From an uncultured bacterium (GTDB lineage: Bacteria; Cyanobacteriota; Vampirovibrionia; Gastranaerophilales; Gastranaerophilaceae): a DNA stretch of 64,000 nt. The notes beneath the pieces were generated by a model that was not told the origin of the DNA, did no database searches, and saw only the letters and a list, made by a program, of their open reading frames with translations. This document shows, piece by piece, positions 1 through 7,517 of this stretch (within the stretch, counting starts at the first letter, position 1; each line of letters opens with the position of its first letter). The position numbers were made by a program, and so were the translations under genes. The stretch is taken from contig CADCKD010000003.1 of the NCBI GenBank assembly GCA_902801985.1, positions 84,771-148,770 on the forward strand, read 5' to 3'.

Positions 1-334
1 TCTCTACAGATTTTACTGGTTTTTCAACTTTCTTAGCCGGTTCAGCTGCAGTTGCTCCGGATTTTAAATTCTTGACAGAAAATGGTGAAATATAAAGTTC
101 TTTCTCTTTTTCAAAAGCTCTGTCTGCAATTGAACTAAGCCTTTCGGCTTTATTGTTCCATTCCGGCATATTTGAAACTACGGGTTTGCCGTGAAGCACT
201 ATATCAACAATATCATTTGTTTCTTTTTTCTCTTCTATTTTTTTGCCTAATCTTGCGGCAAATTCTTCCAGTGTAATCTTTTCTAATGAGCTTCTCCATT
301 GTTTAATTTCTTCTTTGCTCAAGTATTCTGACAT
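1..334 (-). CDS. Hypothetical protein, 3' part cut off by window edge
   Basis: An open frame reads leftward from an ATG at 334 and leaves the window without a stop, giving 111 residues. An AAGGAG ribosome binding site lies 6-7 nt upstream (341-346), so the start is well supported. The protein starts MSEYLSKEEIKQW and is rich in Lys and Glu, with no signal peptide or membrane segment in the visible part. The last visible residues (EPAKKVEKPVK) look like a low-complexity Lys/Pro/Val linker, so a further domain may follow outside the window. I do not recognise the family. It is divergent from the DUF2339 gene. Confidence 0.6.
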   Translation of the reverse strand, partial: MSEYLSKEEIKQWRSSLEKITLEEFAARLGKKIEEKKETNDIVDIVLHGKPVVSNMPEWNNKAERLSSIADRAFEKEKELYISPFSVKNLKSGATAAEPAKKVEKPVKSVE

Positions 335-562
335 TCATATCTCCTTACAAAAAACTATTCATTAAATATAACCACTATCATAATGTATCATAAACCATGC
401 CCCATGACTCAAAATGTTTCACAGTGTAAATTTTTATTTATTTTGTTTACAATTTCCTAAGAACTCTTGATTTTGAGCTTTGTGCCGTATATTTTAAATT
501 CCCTTAATAAAAAGGCTTATTTCTGACTATTTTAATATAATAAAAGTATATTCGGAGGGATT

Positions 563-2644
563 ATGTTAGCTTTTATTTGTATATTATGTATTGTGATTTG
601 GATTTTGAATTTACAGAGCAAATTAAATAATATTTCGAACCGTTTGGATTTTATCAAGCATAAACTTGAACGTTTGGAGGATGGTACTCATCCTGTAAAA
701 GAGATAAAACCTGAACTTGCGTCAGCGGAAAATAATGCAGGAATACCTGAAGTTAGTGAGTCTGTAATAGTAAAAAATTATGATTATTGTGAATTTAATG
801 AAAGTGCTATTGATAAACAACCTAAGAAAGCAGAAAATCCTGATTTCGGATTACAGGGGGCTTTGCTTGGGAATGTATTTAACAAAATCGGTGCAGTTGC
901 CATTATTATTGCTTTAATAATATTTATTAAACTTGTTTCTCCGTTTTTCGTTTTAACAAATACAATTAAAGTTGTTTTAGGTTTTGTGCTTGGTATAGGT
1001 TTGAGTGTTGGTTCAATATATATGCACAGATCCGAAAAATTGAAAAGCTATTCGGAAGTATTATTGGGAACAGGATTTGGGGTTTTATTTATTAACACTT
1101 TTTGTTCTTATTCGTATTTCCATGTTTTAAATGGAGTGGCAGTTCTTTGTATTGCATCTGTGCTGCTTTTGGCTACGTTTTTAATCGCTGATAGGATGAA
1201 AACGTTGTCTATGCTTGTAATAGGTTTAATTGGCGGTTATTTAACTCCTTTTTTAGCAAAATCAGGTAATGATATTCTTTTTACTTATTTGATATTTTTG
1301 AATATTTTGTCTTTAATTTTTTCTTTGCGGAATTCAAAGGCAAAGTATGTTAATATTGTTAATTTACTGTTAAGTATGTTTATATTCACGGGCTACAACA
1401 TTTTTAGTAAGATTTCGTATATTTATCCTTTAATTTTGTGGGCGGTTTATATAATCTATGATTTTCTAAAGGATAAAGATAATTTAGCAGATGATGTTTT
1501 ATGCTATATAAATTATGCGCTGTTAACATTGTTCACTGTAACAACTACCGGCAGAAGTCAGCTTCAATTGGGGTGTTTACTTGGGGGTGTTGCTTTTGCT
1601 TATTTGTTGTTGGGGCAAATCTCTCGCAGAAACAATACTGAGTTGTTCAAATTCTATGATAATTCTGTATTAATAAATTTGTGGTTATTTGTGTTCTTTA
1701 TTGCAAATGATTTGTGTAGTGTTGTTTTTTGGTCTGTAATTTTAATGGTTATAGCTTTTTGTATTAAGAATTGCAATTGTAGACATCTTGGCGGAATATT
1801 GATTGGATATGGTGTTTCTTTGTTTGCAGGTGTTTTAATGGCAAAAGTAGGAGGAAAGTGTATTTTTCTTGAGGTTTATAATCCTATTATAAATATGAGG
1901 GGTTTAATTTTTGGTGTTCCGATATTATCTATGATTGTTACATCTTCAATGTTGGATAAAGAGCATCAAAAACTCTCAGATATTATAAAATTTTCGTGGT
2001 TGTCCCTTGCGTATTTATATGTGGTAGGAGAGTTGAATTCTATTCTTGTAAAATTTTCTCAATTTAATACAAGTGATAACAGATTAATGATATATCTGAT
2101 TTTGGGTTTTGTTTATGCTTTAAATACAAGAAAATTATATAATACTTCAAAATGTATAATCTTTAATGTTGCTTCTTATGTAATCGGCGGCGTTTCATTA
2201 TTAACGTTGTTAATTTCATCGTATTTTGTGAATGGTTTTTTACCTGTAATTAATTTAAGACTTGCAGCATATTTATCATCGGTTGCGTTGTGTGTTTATT
2301 ATGCAAGAAGTACCAAACTTTCGGTATTTAAATACTTGGCAGTATTTGTTGGCTTTTTGGCATTTCATTTTGAGGGCGTAGGAATATATAAATTCAACCA
2401 TAATATGTTATATGCAATTTCGCTATTGTGGGTTTTGTATTCCGGAGCGACGACAATATGGGGTATATGTTCAAATAAAAGATACTTAATTAACTCAGGT
2501 ATCGCTCTAATAATTTTATCTATAATAAGAATTTTTATTTACGATTTGGCAAATGTTGAACCGATATACAAATTGATTGCGTTTTTAGCTTTAGGCGTAA
2601 TTCTTATGCTTGTTTCATACATCTATAATGTAAAACGTAAATAG
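563..2644 (+). CDS. DUF2339 family polytopic membrane protein
   Basis: 693 residues. After a short N-terminal helix and a charged linker (about residues 25-95), the rest is an almost unbroken series of hydrophobic helices, roughly twenty. This is the layout of DUF2339 integral membrane proteins, and the conserved first part of that family is visible as GNVFNKIGAVAIIIALIIF followed by a gly-rich helix and the LIGGYLTPFL motif. A GGAGGG ribosome binding site precedes the ATG. Function of the family is unknown; it acts in the inner membrane. It stands alone, with its 3' end nearly touching the convergent YhaM-like gene (2 nt apart). Confidence 0.8.
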   Translation: MLAFICILCIVIWILNLQSKLNNISNRLDFIKHKLERLEDGTHPVKEIKPELASAENNAGIPEVSESVIVKNYDYCEFNESAIDKQPKKAENPDFGLQGALLGNVFNKIGAVAIIIALIIFIKLVSPFFVLTNTIKVVLGFVLGIGLSVGSIYMHRSEKLKSYSEVLLGTGFGVLFINTFCSYSYFHVLNGVAVLCIASVLLLATFLIADRMKTLSMLVIGLIGGYLTPFLAKSGNDILFTYLIFLNILSLIFSLRNSKAKYVNIVNLLLSMFIFTGYNIFSKISYIYPLILWAVYIIYDFLKDKDNLADDVLCYINYALLTLFTVTTTGRSQLQLGCLLGGVAFAYLLLGQISRRNNTELFKFYDNSVLINLWLFVFFIANDLCSVVFWSVILMVIAFCIKNCNCRHLGGILIGYGVSLFAGVLMAKVGGKCIFLEVYNPIINMRGLIFGVPILSMIVTSSMLDKEHQKLSDIIKFSWLSLAYLYVVGELNSILVKFSQFNTSDNRLMIYLILGFVYALNTRKLYNTSKCIIFNVASYVIGGVSLLTLLISSYFVNGFLPVINLRLAAYLSSVALCVYYARSTKLSVFKYLAVFVGFLAFHFEGVGIYKFNHNMLYAISLLWVLYSGATTIWGICSNKRYLINSGIALIILSIIRIFIYDLANVEPIYKLIAFLALGVILMLVSYIYNVKRK

Positions 2645-2646
2645 GC

Positions 2647-3480
2647 TTATTTTGCTAAAAGATGGGTATTAATTTTGCCAAATTTAGCAGATAAATTATC
2701 TATAAAATGGATAAGATATAATTCCGGTTCAAGGTCTTTTTGATCAAGATCAATGATTGCGCCCCAATCGCTTCTGCCGTGGTGTGCTGCAATCATTTTG
2801 GCAACCATTTTGAAGCCTGCATTCATGCAGATGCTAAAACCGTATTGTGAATGAGAAATCCATTCTTCTCTAAAGTTTGGAGCATAATCAATAAGTCCTG
2901 TTTCGGTGTCTATTGTGTACTCAAATATTTTACCAAAATCGTGCAATAGACACGCTGCATATATTTCATCTTGATTTGGTTTATATGTGAATTTATCCAT
3001 ATTGAGCTCTGCAAATTGGCAGCATTCAACCGTGTGGACAAGTAATCCGCCGACATAGTTGTGGTGCATAAGTTTAGCTGCAGGCATGATTTTGAATTCT
3101 TGCTGATGAGCTGAAAATAATCCGGATACAAAGGCTTTCAGTTCTTCATCTTGAATTTTATTTATATATGATTGTAATTTGTTCCAATATTCATCAATTT
3201 CAGGTGCTTCTAAACCCAATTTGGCTTCTTTGACAAGTTCAAGCGCTGATACAAGACAATTATTATATTTTTCATTAAAAGTTGCAGAAACTATACGAAC
3301 CAAATTCCCTGTTCTGAAGATTTTTGAGTCAAATCGGTTTAATGTTTCTTCCCAGAGTATACAATTTAACAGACTGTCGTCAACGGTGTCTCTGAGCTGA
3401 AGTTTGCCCATTTTTGTTCCGGCTTTTGTGTCCCCGATTGAAAAAATTACTACTTCGTATATGTCTTCTGTGCTGAACAT
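2647..3480 (-). CDS. YhaM-like 3'-5' exoribonuclease / HD-domain hydrolase
   Basis: 277 residues. The N-terminal part (about 10-85) resembles an OB-fold nucleic-acid-binding domain. The C-terminal part is an HD phosphohydrolase domain with its metal ligands visible: HHNYVGGLLVHT near 139-150, the HD doublet in LLHDFGK at 180-181, AAHHGRSDWG near 232, and a late D in HFIDNLSA. The OB + HD order, the length a little below the usual 310-320, and the GGLLxHT signature match the YhaM/CBF1 family, which degrades RNA and ssDNA from the 3' end. A GGAG site precedes the ATG. Substrate is inferred from family only. Confidence 0.8.
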   Translation of the reverse strand: MFSTEDIYEVVIFSIGDTKAGTKMGKLQLRDTVDDSLLNCILWEETLNRFDSKIFRTGNLVRIVSATFNEKYNNCLVSALELVKEAKLGLEAPEIDEYWNKLQSYINKIQDEELKAFVSGLFSAHQQEFKIMPAAKLMHHNYVGGLLVHTVECCQFAELNMDKFTYKPNQDEIYAACLLHDFGKIFEYTIDTETGLIDYAPNFREEWISHSQYGFSICMNAGFKMVAKMIAAHHGRSDWGAIIDLDQKDLEPELYLIHFIDNLSAKFGKINTHLLAK

Positions 3481-3529
3481 AAATTTCTCCTTGTATTATT
3501 TTGTTTATGTGTATATTGTTTGATGGGAG

Positions 3530-3550
3530 ATCCTGAATCAAGTTCAGGAT
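3530..3550. repeat. Small palindromic repeat (hairpin)
   Basis: ATCCTGAA-TCAAG-TTCAGGAT is a perfect 8-bp stem with a 5-nt loop, followed by GACAAA. It lies between yhaM-like and ilvC, next to the inverted-repeat element at 3576-3650. It has no T-run on either strand, so it does not look like a terminator; it looks like a dispersed intergenic palindrome. Confidence 0.5.
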
Positions 3551-3575
3551 GACAAATAACTGATATGTAAAGTTT

Positions 3576-3650
3576 GTCATTCAGAGCGTAGCGATGAATC
3601 TATAAATTTATCAAAATAAGAAATTCTTTTGGTTTCACCCACAGAATGAC
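3576..3650. repeat. MITE-like intergenic repeat with GTCATTC ends
   Basis: The left end GTCATTCAGAGCGTAGCGA and the right end CAGAATGAC are inverted copies of each other at the tips, enclosing an AT-rich core. The same style (GTCATT + GAGC + AGCGA) recurs at 63891-63986. Such elements are dispersed, non-coding, structured repeats in many bacteria. It lies just downstream of the ilvC stop codon. Copy number in the genome cannot be judged from here. Confidence 0.5.
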
Positions 3651-3659
3651 GGTTTATGA

Positions 3660-4685
3660 TTAATTCCTTTCCCTGTCTATAATGTTTTCATTTCTTCCCC
3701 ATTTGAATGATGAGCGAATTTCTTGTCCGATAGCTTCAATTGGGTGATTAGCATTTTCTTCTCTTAATTTGTCAAAGTTTTTGTGCCCTGATTTCATTTC
3801 ATCAGTAAATTCTTTTGCAAATTCGCCTGATTGTATATCTTTTAAGATTTTGCGCATAGCTTCTTTTGAAGCTTCACCAATAACTTTTGGCCCTCTTGTC
3901 ATGTCGCCGTATTCTGCGGTATTAGAGATTGAATATCTCATATCTGCCAACCCGCCTTGGTTTACGAGATCAATGATGAGTTTCATTTCATGCAGAACCT
4001 CAAAATATGCCATGTATGGAGAGTACCCTGCTTCTGTTAACACCTCAAATCCTGCCTTCATTAATGCTGAAACTCCCCCGCAAATAACTGCCTGTTCTCC
4101 AAAAAGATCTGTTTCTGTCTCTTCTCTGAAAGTTGTTTCAATTATTCCTGCTCTGCCGGCACCGATAGCACAAGCATAAGATAGGGCAACTTCTTTAGAA
4201 TCTCCGCTTGGATCTTGCTCTACTGCAATAAGGCTCGGAACTCCTTTGCCCTCTGTGTATTGGCTTCTTACTGTGTGCCCCGGCCCTTTTGGTGCAACCA
4301 TGATAACATTTACTTCGGCAGGTGCAACGATTTTTTTGAAATGAATATTAAATCCGTGTGCAAACATCAAATATTGCCCTGCTCTCAAATGTGGTTTGAT
4401 TTGGTTTTCGTATACATCTGCCTGTACTTCATCAGGAATTAGTATTTGTATAATATCCGCCCATTTTACCGCATCTTCAATAGTCATAGTCTTGAAACCG
4501 TAATTTTGAGCTTTTTTATCTGATGCTCCGCCAAGTCTTAAACCCAAAACAACATTACAACCTGAGTCTTTAAGATTCATTGATTGTCCGTAACCTTGAG
4601 ATCCAAAACCTATAATTGCGATTTTTTTTGTTTTTATAAGATTTTGATCAATATCCTTGTCCAAATATATTTTTAATTCGCTCAT
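3660..4685 (-). CDS. ilvC: Ketol-acid reductoisomerase
   Basis: 341 residues, the size of a class I (short-form) enzyme. It carries out the isomeroreduction of acetolactate/acetohydroxybutyrate, the second common step of Val/Ile/Leu synthesis. The Rossmann motif GFGSQG is at 26-31, followed by SMNLKDSGCNVVLGLR; other signatures are MVAPKGPGHTVRSQY, DLFGEQAVICGG (metal-binding Asp/Glu region) and MRYSISNTAEYGD. An AGGGGAT ribosome binding site precedes the ATG. It stands alone; the partner ilvB is 19 kb away in the opposite direction and no ilvD or ilvN is in the window. Confidence 0.96.
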   Translation of the reverse strand: MSELKIYLDKDIDQNLIKTKKIAIIGFGSQGYGQSMNLKDSGCNVVLGLRLGGASDKKAQNYGFKTMTIEDAVKWADIIQILIPDEVQADVYENQIKPHLRAGQYLMFAHGFNIHFKKIVAPAEVNVIMVAPKGPGHTVRSQYTEGKGVPSLIAVEQDPSGDSKEVALSYACAIGAGRAGIIETTFREETETDLFGEQAVICGGVSALMKAGFEVLTEAGYSPYMAYFEVLHEMKLIIDLVNQGGLADMRYSISNTAEYGDMTRGPKVIGEASKEAMRKILKDIQSGEFAKEFTDEMKSGHKNFDKLREENANHPIEAIGQEIRSSFKWGRNENIIDRERN

Positions 4686-4730
4686 AAGATATCCCCTTCT
4701 GTGTGTATATTAACATAAATATAAAAAAAA

Positions 4731-4822
4731 TTAACCTCACCCAAAACACCTCTCCCAGAATTAAGCGAGAGAAAAGTATCTTAACCTCACCCCTACCCCT
4801 CTCCTAGAATTAGGCGAGGGGT
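4731..4822. repeat. Two tandem CCTCACCC palindromic repeats
   Basis: Two direct copies, 4731-4780 and 4781-4822, share the pattern TTAACCTCACCC, then a C-rich CACCTCTCC/ACCCCTCTCC, then a short hairpin (CTCCTAGAATTAGGCGAG). The second copy is closest to the copies at 6383 and 6431. They sit between the pilin terminator and ilvC. Their high GC content contrasts with the surrounding AT-rich DNA. Confidence 0.7.
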
Positions 4823-4860
4823 ATATAAAAAACAAGAGAAGAACGAATGTTCTTCTCTTG
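4821..4860 (-). terminator. Rho-independent terminator of the pilin-like gene
   Basis: A perfect 12-bp stem (4833-4844 with 4849-4860) encloses a 4-nt loop. On the minus strand it is followed directly by TTTTTTATAT. It lies about 30 bp after the stop of the pilin-like gene. Confidence 0.9.
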
Positions 4861-4891
4861 CTATGATATATATTTATATCTTTGATTTTGA

Positions 4892-5635
4892 CTACTTAGC
4901 AGTTGCTAATACAGCTTTTGCAGCATCTGTAGCAGGTTCTACTGTTGCATCGTGGAATACAACAGGGAAGATATCTGTCATGTGAGCAGAATCGTTAGGT
5001 ACTGTACAAGCTTGATCTGGGTTCAAAGTTGCTGTTGGAGAAGTTAATGCTTTTCCTGATGCATTTTTAGAACAAGTAACTTCTTTGTTAGGTAATGTTT
5101 TACCGTTAACATCAATAAATCCTAAGCAAGTTGGGTGACTTGTAATCCAAGCGTTGTTCATAACAGAACCAATTTCAAGAACACATTCTTGATTAGCAGC
5201 AGGTTTAGCTGCTGGCATTACAACAAGTGAACCATCAGCTAATGTATAGTAAACGACATCAGTCAAAGTACCTGCTGTTGTACTACTTATAGAATTGAAT
5301 GTTGGATTCTCAACATATGGTTTAGTTTTTGAAACTGTTTGACCTGTTAATGTACCGTTTAATACAGCACAAATTGATTTTGTACCATCATTTGCGTTAT
5401 CAGTTGCAGGGTCTGTACCACATGCTTTGTTTACAGCACCATAGTTGAAATCATATTGTGCTTCAGCCATCAAGCCAGCTTGGTTTAATGTTGATAATGA
5501 TTTTTTGTACTGTGATCTAAATTTTGCAGAGTTAGTGTTTGCAATCAATGTAGGAATAGTCATAGCAGCAACTACACCAATGATACCTAAAGTAATCAAT
5601 ACTTCTGCCAAAGTAAAACCGAATCTTTTTTTCAT
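4892..5635 (-). CDS. Type IV pilin-like (prepilin) protein
   Basis: 247 residues from the ATG at 5635. A GTG 12 bp upstream is in frame but overlaps the likely ribosome binding site (AAAGGTG), so I prefer the ATG. The N-terminus MKKRFG, then FTLAEVLITLGIIGVVAAM, is a class III signal: cleavage by prepilin peptidase after Gly6, Phe as N-methylated residue 1, and the conserved Glu5 at residue 11. The hydrophobic helix is followed by a roughly 220-residue extracytoplasmic domain, Ala/Thr-rich with several Cys that may pair. It could be a major or minor pilin or a type II pseudopilin. No other pilus gene is nearby, but it has its own strong terminator. Confidence 0.88.
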   Translation of the reverse strand: MKKRFGFTLAEVLITLGIIGVVAAMTIPTLIANTNSAKFRSQYKKSLSTLNQAGLMAEAQYDFNYGAVNKACGTDPATDNANDGTKSICAVLNGTLTGQTVSKTKPYVENPTFNSISSTTAGTLTDVVYYTLADGSLVVMPAAKPAANQECVLEIGSVMNNAWITSHPTCLGFIDVNGKTLPNKEVTCSKNASGKALTSPTATLNPDQACTVPNDSAHMTDIFPVVFHDATVEPATDAAKAVLATAK

Positions 5636-5926
5636 AATTTTTTTCACCTTTCTTTTTGAATGTAAATTATAATTACTCTTTACTATATGCTTTACACAAA
5701 GATTATATTACAGTTTTTTTCAAAACGTGTCAACCGAATATATGATTTTGTGTATGAGTATTAATCCCAAATAATTAATTTTGATAACATTAATCTTTAA
5801 AAATTAATTCTTAAGGATTAGTAGAAGGTACACTTAATGGCCCAAAAGCCTTATTTTATGGGAATTTTATTTTTTATAAGATTTTGTTAAGAAATATTAA
5901 CATTTCTTTTAGATGAATTGTCTTTT
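5636..5926. other. AT-rich intergenic region upstream of pilin
   Basis: Non-coding on both strands. On the minus strand a TATAAT (5666-5671) about 30 nt upstream of the pilin ATG is a possible -10 box; I see no convincing -35. The remainder (5700-5926) is AT-rich; I see no RNA gene, ORF or clear hairpin in it. Confidence 0.4.
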
Positions 5927-5927
5927 T

Positions 5928-6012
5928 ACCTCACCCCAACCCCTCTCCTAATATTAGGCGAGGGAAAAACTAAAAGCCTTCTCCTAAAGTGTAGGAGAAG
6001 GTTGGATGAGGT
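5928..6012. repeat. Head-to-head pair of CCTCACCC repeats, left flank of DUF559 gene
   Basis: The left half (5928-5967) runs ACCTCACCCCAACCCC, then CTCTCCTAATATTAGGCGAG. The right half (5976-6012) is in the opposite orientation: hairpin CCTTCTCCTA-AAGTG-TAGGAGAAGG, then TTGGATGAGGT. Together they form one large imperfect palindrome. The right edge is 6 nt from the 3' end of the DUF559 gene. Confidence 0.7.
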
Positions 6013-6017
6013 ATGTA

Positions 6018-6362
6018 TTATAAATCTCTTATAATATCCGAGAGTTTTAAATATACCCCTTCAATATTTTCATCAATTTCATTATTCCAAAATCTAATAA
6101 TTCGGTAGCCTCGAGATGTAAGATATTCGCTTCTTTTATTATCATAAGCTATATTTTGGGGCTCATTATGCTGACCGCCATCCAATTCAATAATTAATTT
6201 TAATTTTCTGCATGCAAAATCGACAATATAGTCACCTATTGGGTACTGTCTTACAAATTTAATTCCGTTAAATTGCTTGTTTCGAAGTAAATTCCATAAT
6301 TTTTGTTCTTGGGTAGTTGAATTATAACGTAATTCTCTAGCTTTTATATATTTATCTTCCAT
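6018..6362 (-). CDS. DUF559 / Vsr-like endonuclease-domain protein
   Basis: 114 residues. It has the DUF559 pattern: RELRYNSTTQEQKLWNLLR, then KFVRQYPIGDYIVDFACRK, KLIIELDGGQH and GYRIIRFWNNEI. DUF559 belongs to the PD-(D/E)xK / very-short-patch-repair fold; the likely catalytic residues are the Asp in YIVDF, the Glu in IIELDG, and the following Gln/His. Cellular role is unknown. An upstream GTG at 6392 is in frame but lies inside the neighbouring repeat; the ATG at 6362 has no ribosome binding site, but TATAAT ends 6 nt before it. The gene is boxed in on both sides by inverted CCTCACCC repeats, which suggests it moves or arose with them. Confidence 0.85.
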   Translation of the reverse strand: MEDKYIKARELRYNSTTQEQKLWNLLRNKQFNGIKFVRQYPIGDYIVDFACRKLKLIIELDGGQHNEPQNIAYDNKRSEYLTSRGYRIIRFWNNEIDENIEGVYLKLSDIIRDL

Positions 6363-6368
6363 AAATTT

Positions 6369-6374
6369 ATTATA
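6369..6374 (-). promoter_or_regulatory. -10 box 6 nt before the ATG (possible leaderless start)
   Basis: TATAAT on the minus strand, then AAATTT, then the ATG of the DUF559 gene. There is no Shine-Dalgarno. A transcript starting 6-7 nt after the -10 box would begin at the ATG. Confidence 0.5.
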
Positions 6375-6382
6375 TAACAATC

Positions 6383-6480
6383 TTAACCTCACCCCTACCC
6401 CTCTCCTAGAATTAGGCGAGGGAAAAGTATCTTAACCGCACCCCAACCCCTCTCCTAATATTAGGCGAGGGAAAAGTATT
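6383..6480. repeat. Two tandem CCTCACCC repeats, right flank of DUF559 gene
   Basis: Two direct copies, 6383-6430 and 6431-6480, run TTAACC(T/G)CACCCC(T/A)ACCCC, then the CTCTCCTA-AT-TTAGGCGAGGG hairpin, then AAAAGTAT. They face the opposite way to the copy at 5976-6012, so the nuclease gene lies between inward-facing ACCTCA ends. The first copy is nearly identical to 4781-4822. Confidence 0.75.
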
Positions 6481-6493
6481 TTGGCCTCTTTCA

Positions 6494-7468
6494 CTACCCC
6501 CTAACCTGGTTTTCTCCAAGGACAAAAATCTCCCAATTTTGTGAGGTTTCTGATACCGGCTTATAAAAATCTCGTACAAGTATTTGTTGTGTCTGTACGG
6601 GTGTATATCCTTTTTGTTTTAAATATTCTCCAAATCTTTCAGATTCTTTTGTGTATTTTTTTTGTTTAATAAATGGGTAAAAAGCATGCTTTTTTTTGCC
6701 TATTTCGCACAAAAGAGAGTTTAGTATATCGTCATAACTGTATTCATAGCCGCTATTTGTAGTTACATCTATTATATAATTTAAATTATCGCTTGTTGTT
6801 ATTGAAAAATAACCAAGTAACTTTTTGCTTTCTTCTAATATATAGCGAGTTTTGTATTCTTTTGTAAACCCTTGAAATAGCGGCTGTGTAAATTCTTTCG
6901 GGTTTCTTTGCAAAGAATTCTTGTATATAGAAACCAATTCTGAATTATATAATTCGGAAATTCTTTTGGCATCAGAATTTTGTGCATATAAAAGCCCGTT
7001 TTTCTTTAGTTCAGGGGTTGGTCTTTCTATTTTCCACAAAGTTTCTGATGCGCATTGTCTAAAGCCGCATCCATTAATGAATAAATCAAATAATTCTTCA
7101 TGACATTCGTCTATTGTGACGGTAAATGTTGCTGCTCCTTTTCCACCAAGTTTTTGGACTACAAATTCTACAAGGCTCTTACCTATTTCGTATCTGTTTT
7201 CTTTAAATATAAGCCTTGTAATATTAATTTTTTCGCAGTTGCCCGGGGTGCATTGTATCGTAATCAAACCCAAAATCTCTTTATCTTGCACTACAATAAA
7301 TGACTCAGATTTGAATTTGAATTGAAGCGGTAACATTGCATTAATAAATCCAACAGATTCTTGTGTTAGATTTTTTGCAAGTTTATCGTTCTCATCAGTA
7401 CAAAGGTACGATATGAGCTTCTTGAGTTTTGGAATATCAAAGCAAGTTAATCTTCTTATCTTTATCAT
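6494..7468 (-). CDS. GNAT-like two-domain protein, function unknown
   Basis: 324 residues. The N-terminal half (IRRLTCFDIPKLKKLI, then FIVVQDKEILGLITI) follows the beta-alpha-beta plan of GCN5-related N-acetyltransferases. The second half (about 165-290) shows a similar pattern, again with LGYFSIT. The acetyl-CoA P-loop (Q/RxxGxG/A) is not clear: the equivalent stretch reads ENRYEIGKSLVEF. So this may be a divergent or inactive acetyltransferase pair. The ATG at 7468 has no ribosome binding site, but a TATAAT ends 6 nt upstream. It lies between the repeat cluster and the glycosidase gene on the same strand. Confidence 0.6.
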   Translation of the reverse strand: MIKIRRLTCFDIPKLKKLISYLCTDENDKLAKNLTQESVGFINAMLPLQFKFKSESFIVVQDKEILGLITIQCTPGNCEKINITRLIFKENRYEIGKSLVEFVVQKLGGKGAATFTVTIDECHEELFDLFINGCGFRQCASETLWKIERPTPELKKNGLLYAQNSDAKRISELYNSELVSIYKNSLQRNPKEFTQPLFQGFTKEYKTRYILEESKKLLGYFSITTSDNLNYIIDVTTNSGYEYSYDDILNSLLCEIGKKKHAFYPFIKQKKYTKESERFGEYLKQKGYTPVQTQQILVRDFYKPVSETSQNWEIFVLGENQVRG

Positions 7469-7474
7469 ATTAAT

Positions 7475-7480
7475 ATTATA
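7475..7480 (-). promoter_or_regulatory. -10 box 6 nt before the ATG (possible leaderless start)
   Basis: On the minus strand TATAAT is followed by ATTAAT and then the ATG of the GNAT-like gene. No Shine-Dalgarno sequence lies between. Confidence 0.5.
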
Positions 7481-7517
7481 GAAAGTTTTTGTATTAAATC
7501 AATACAGATATTTACCC

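Noticed and set aside
5636..5647. GTG start 12 bp upstream for the pilin-like gene
   Set aside because: The GTG overlaps the AAAGGTG that best serves as ribosome binding site, and the ATG at 5635 gives the usual short prepilin leader.
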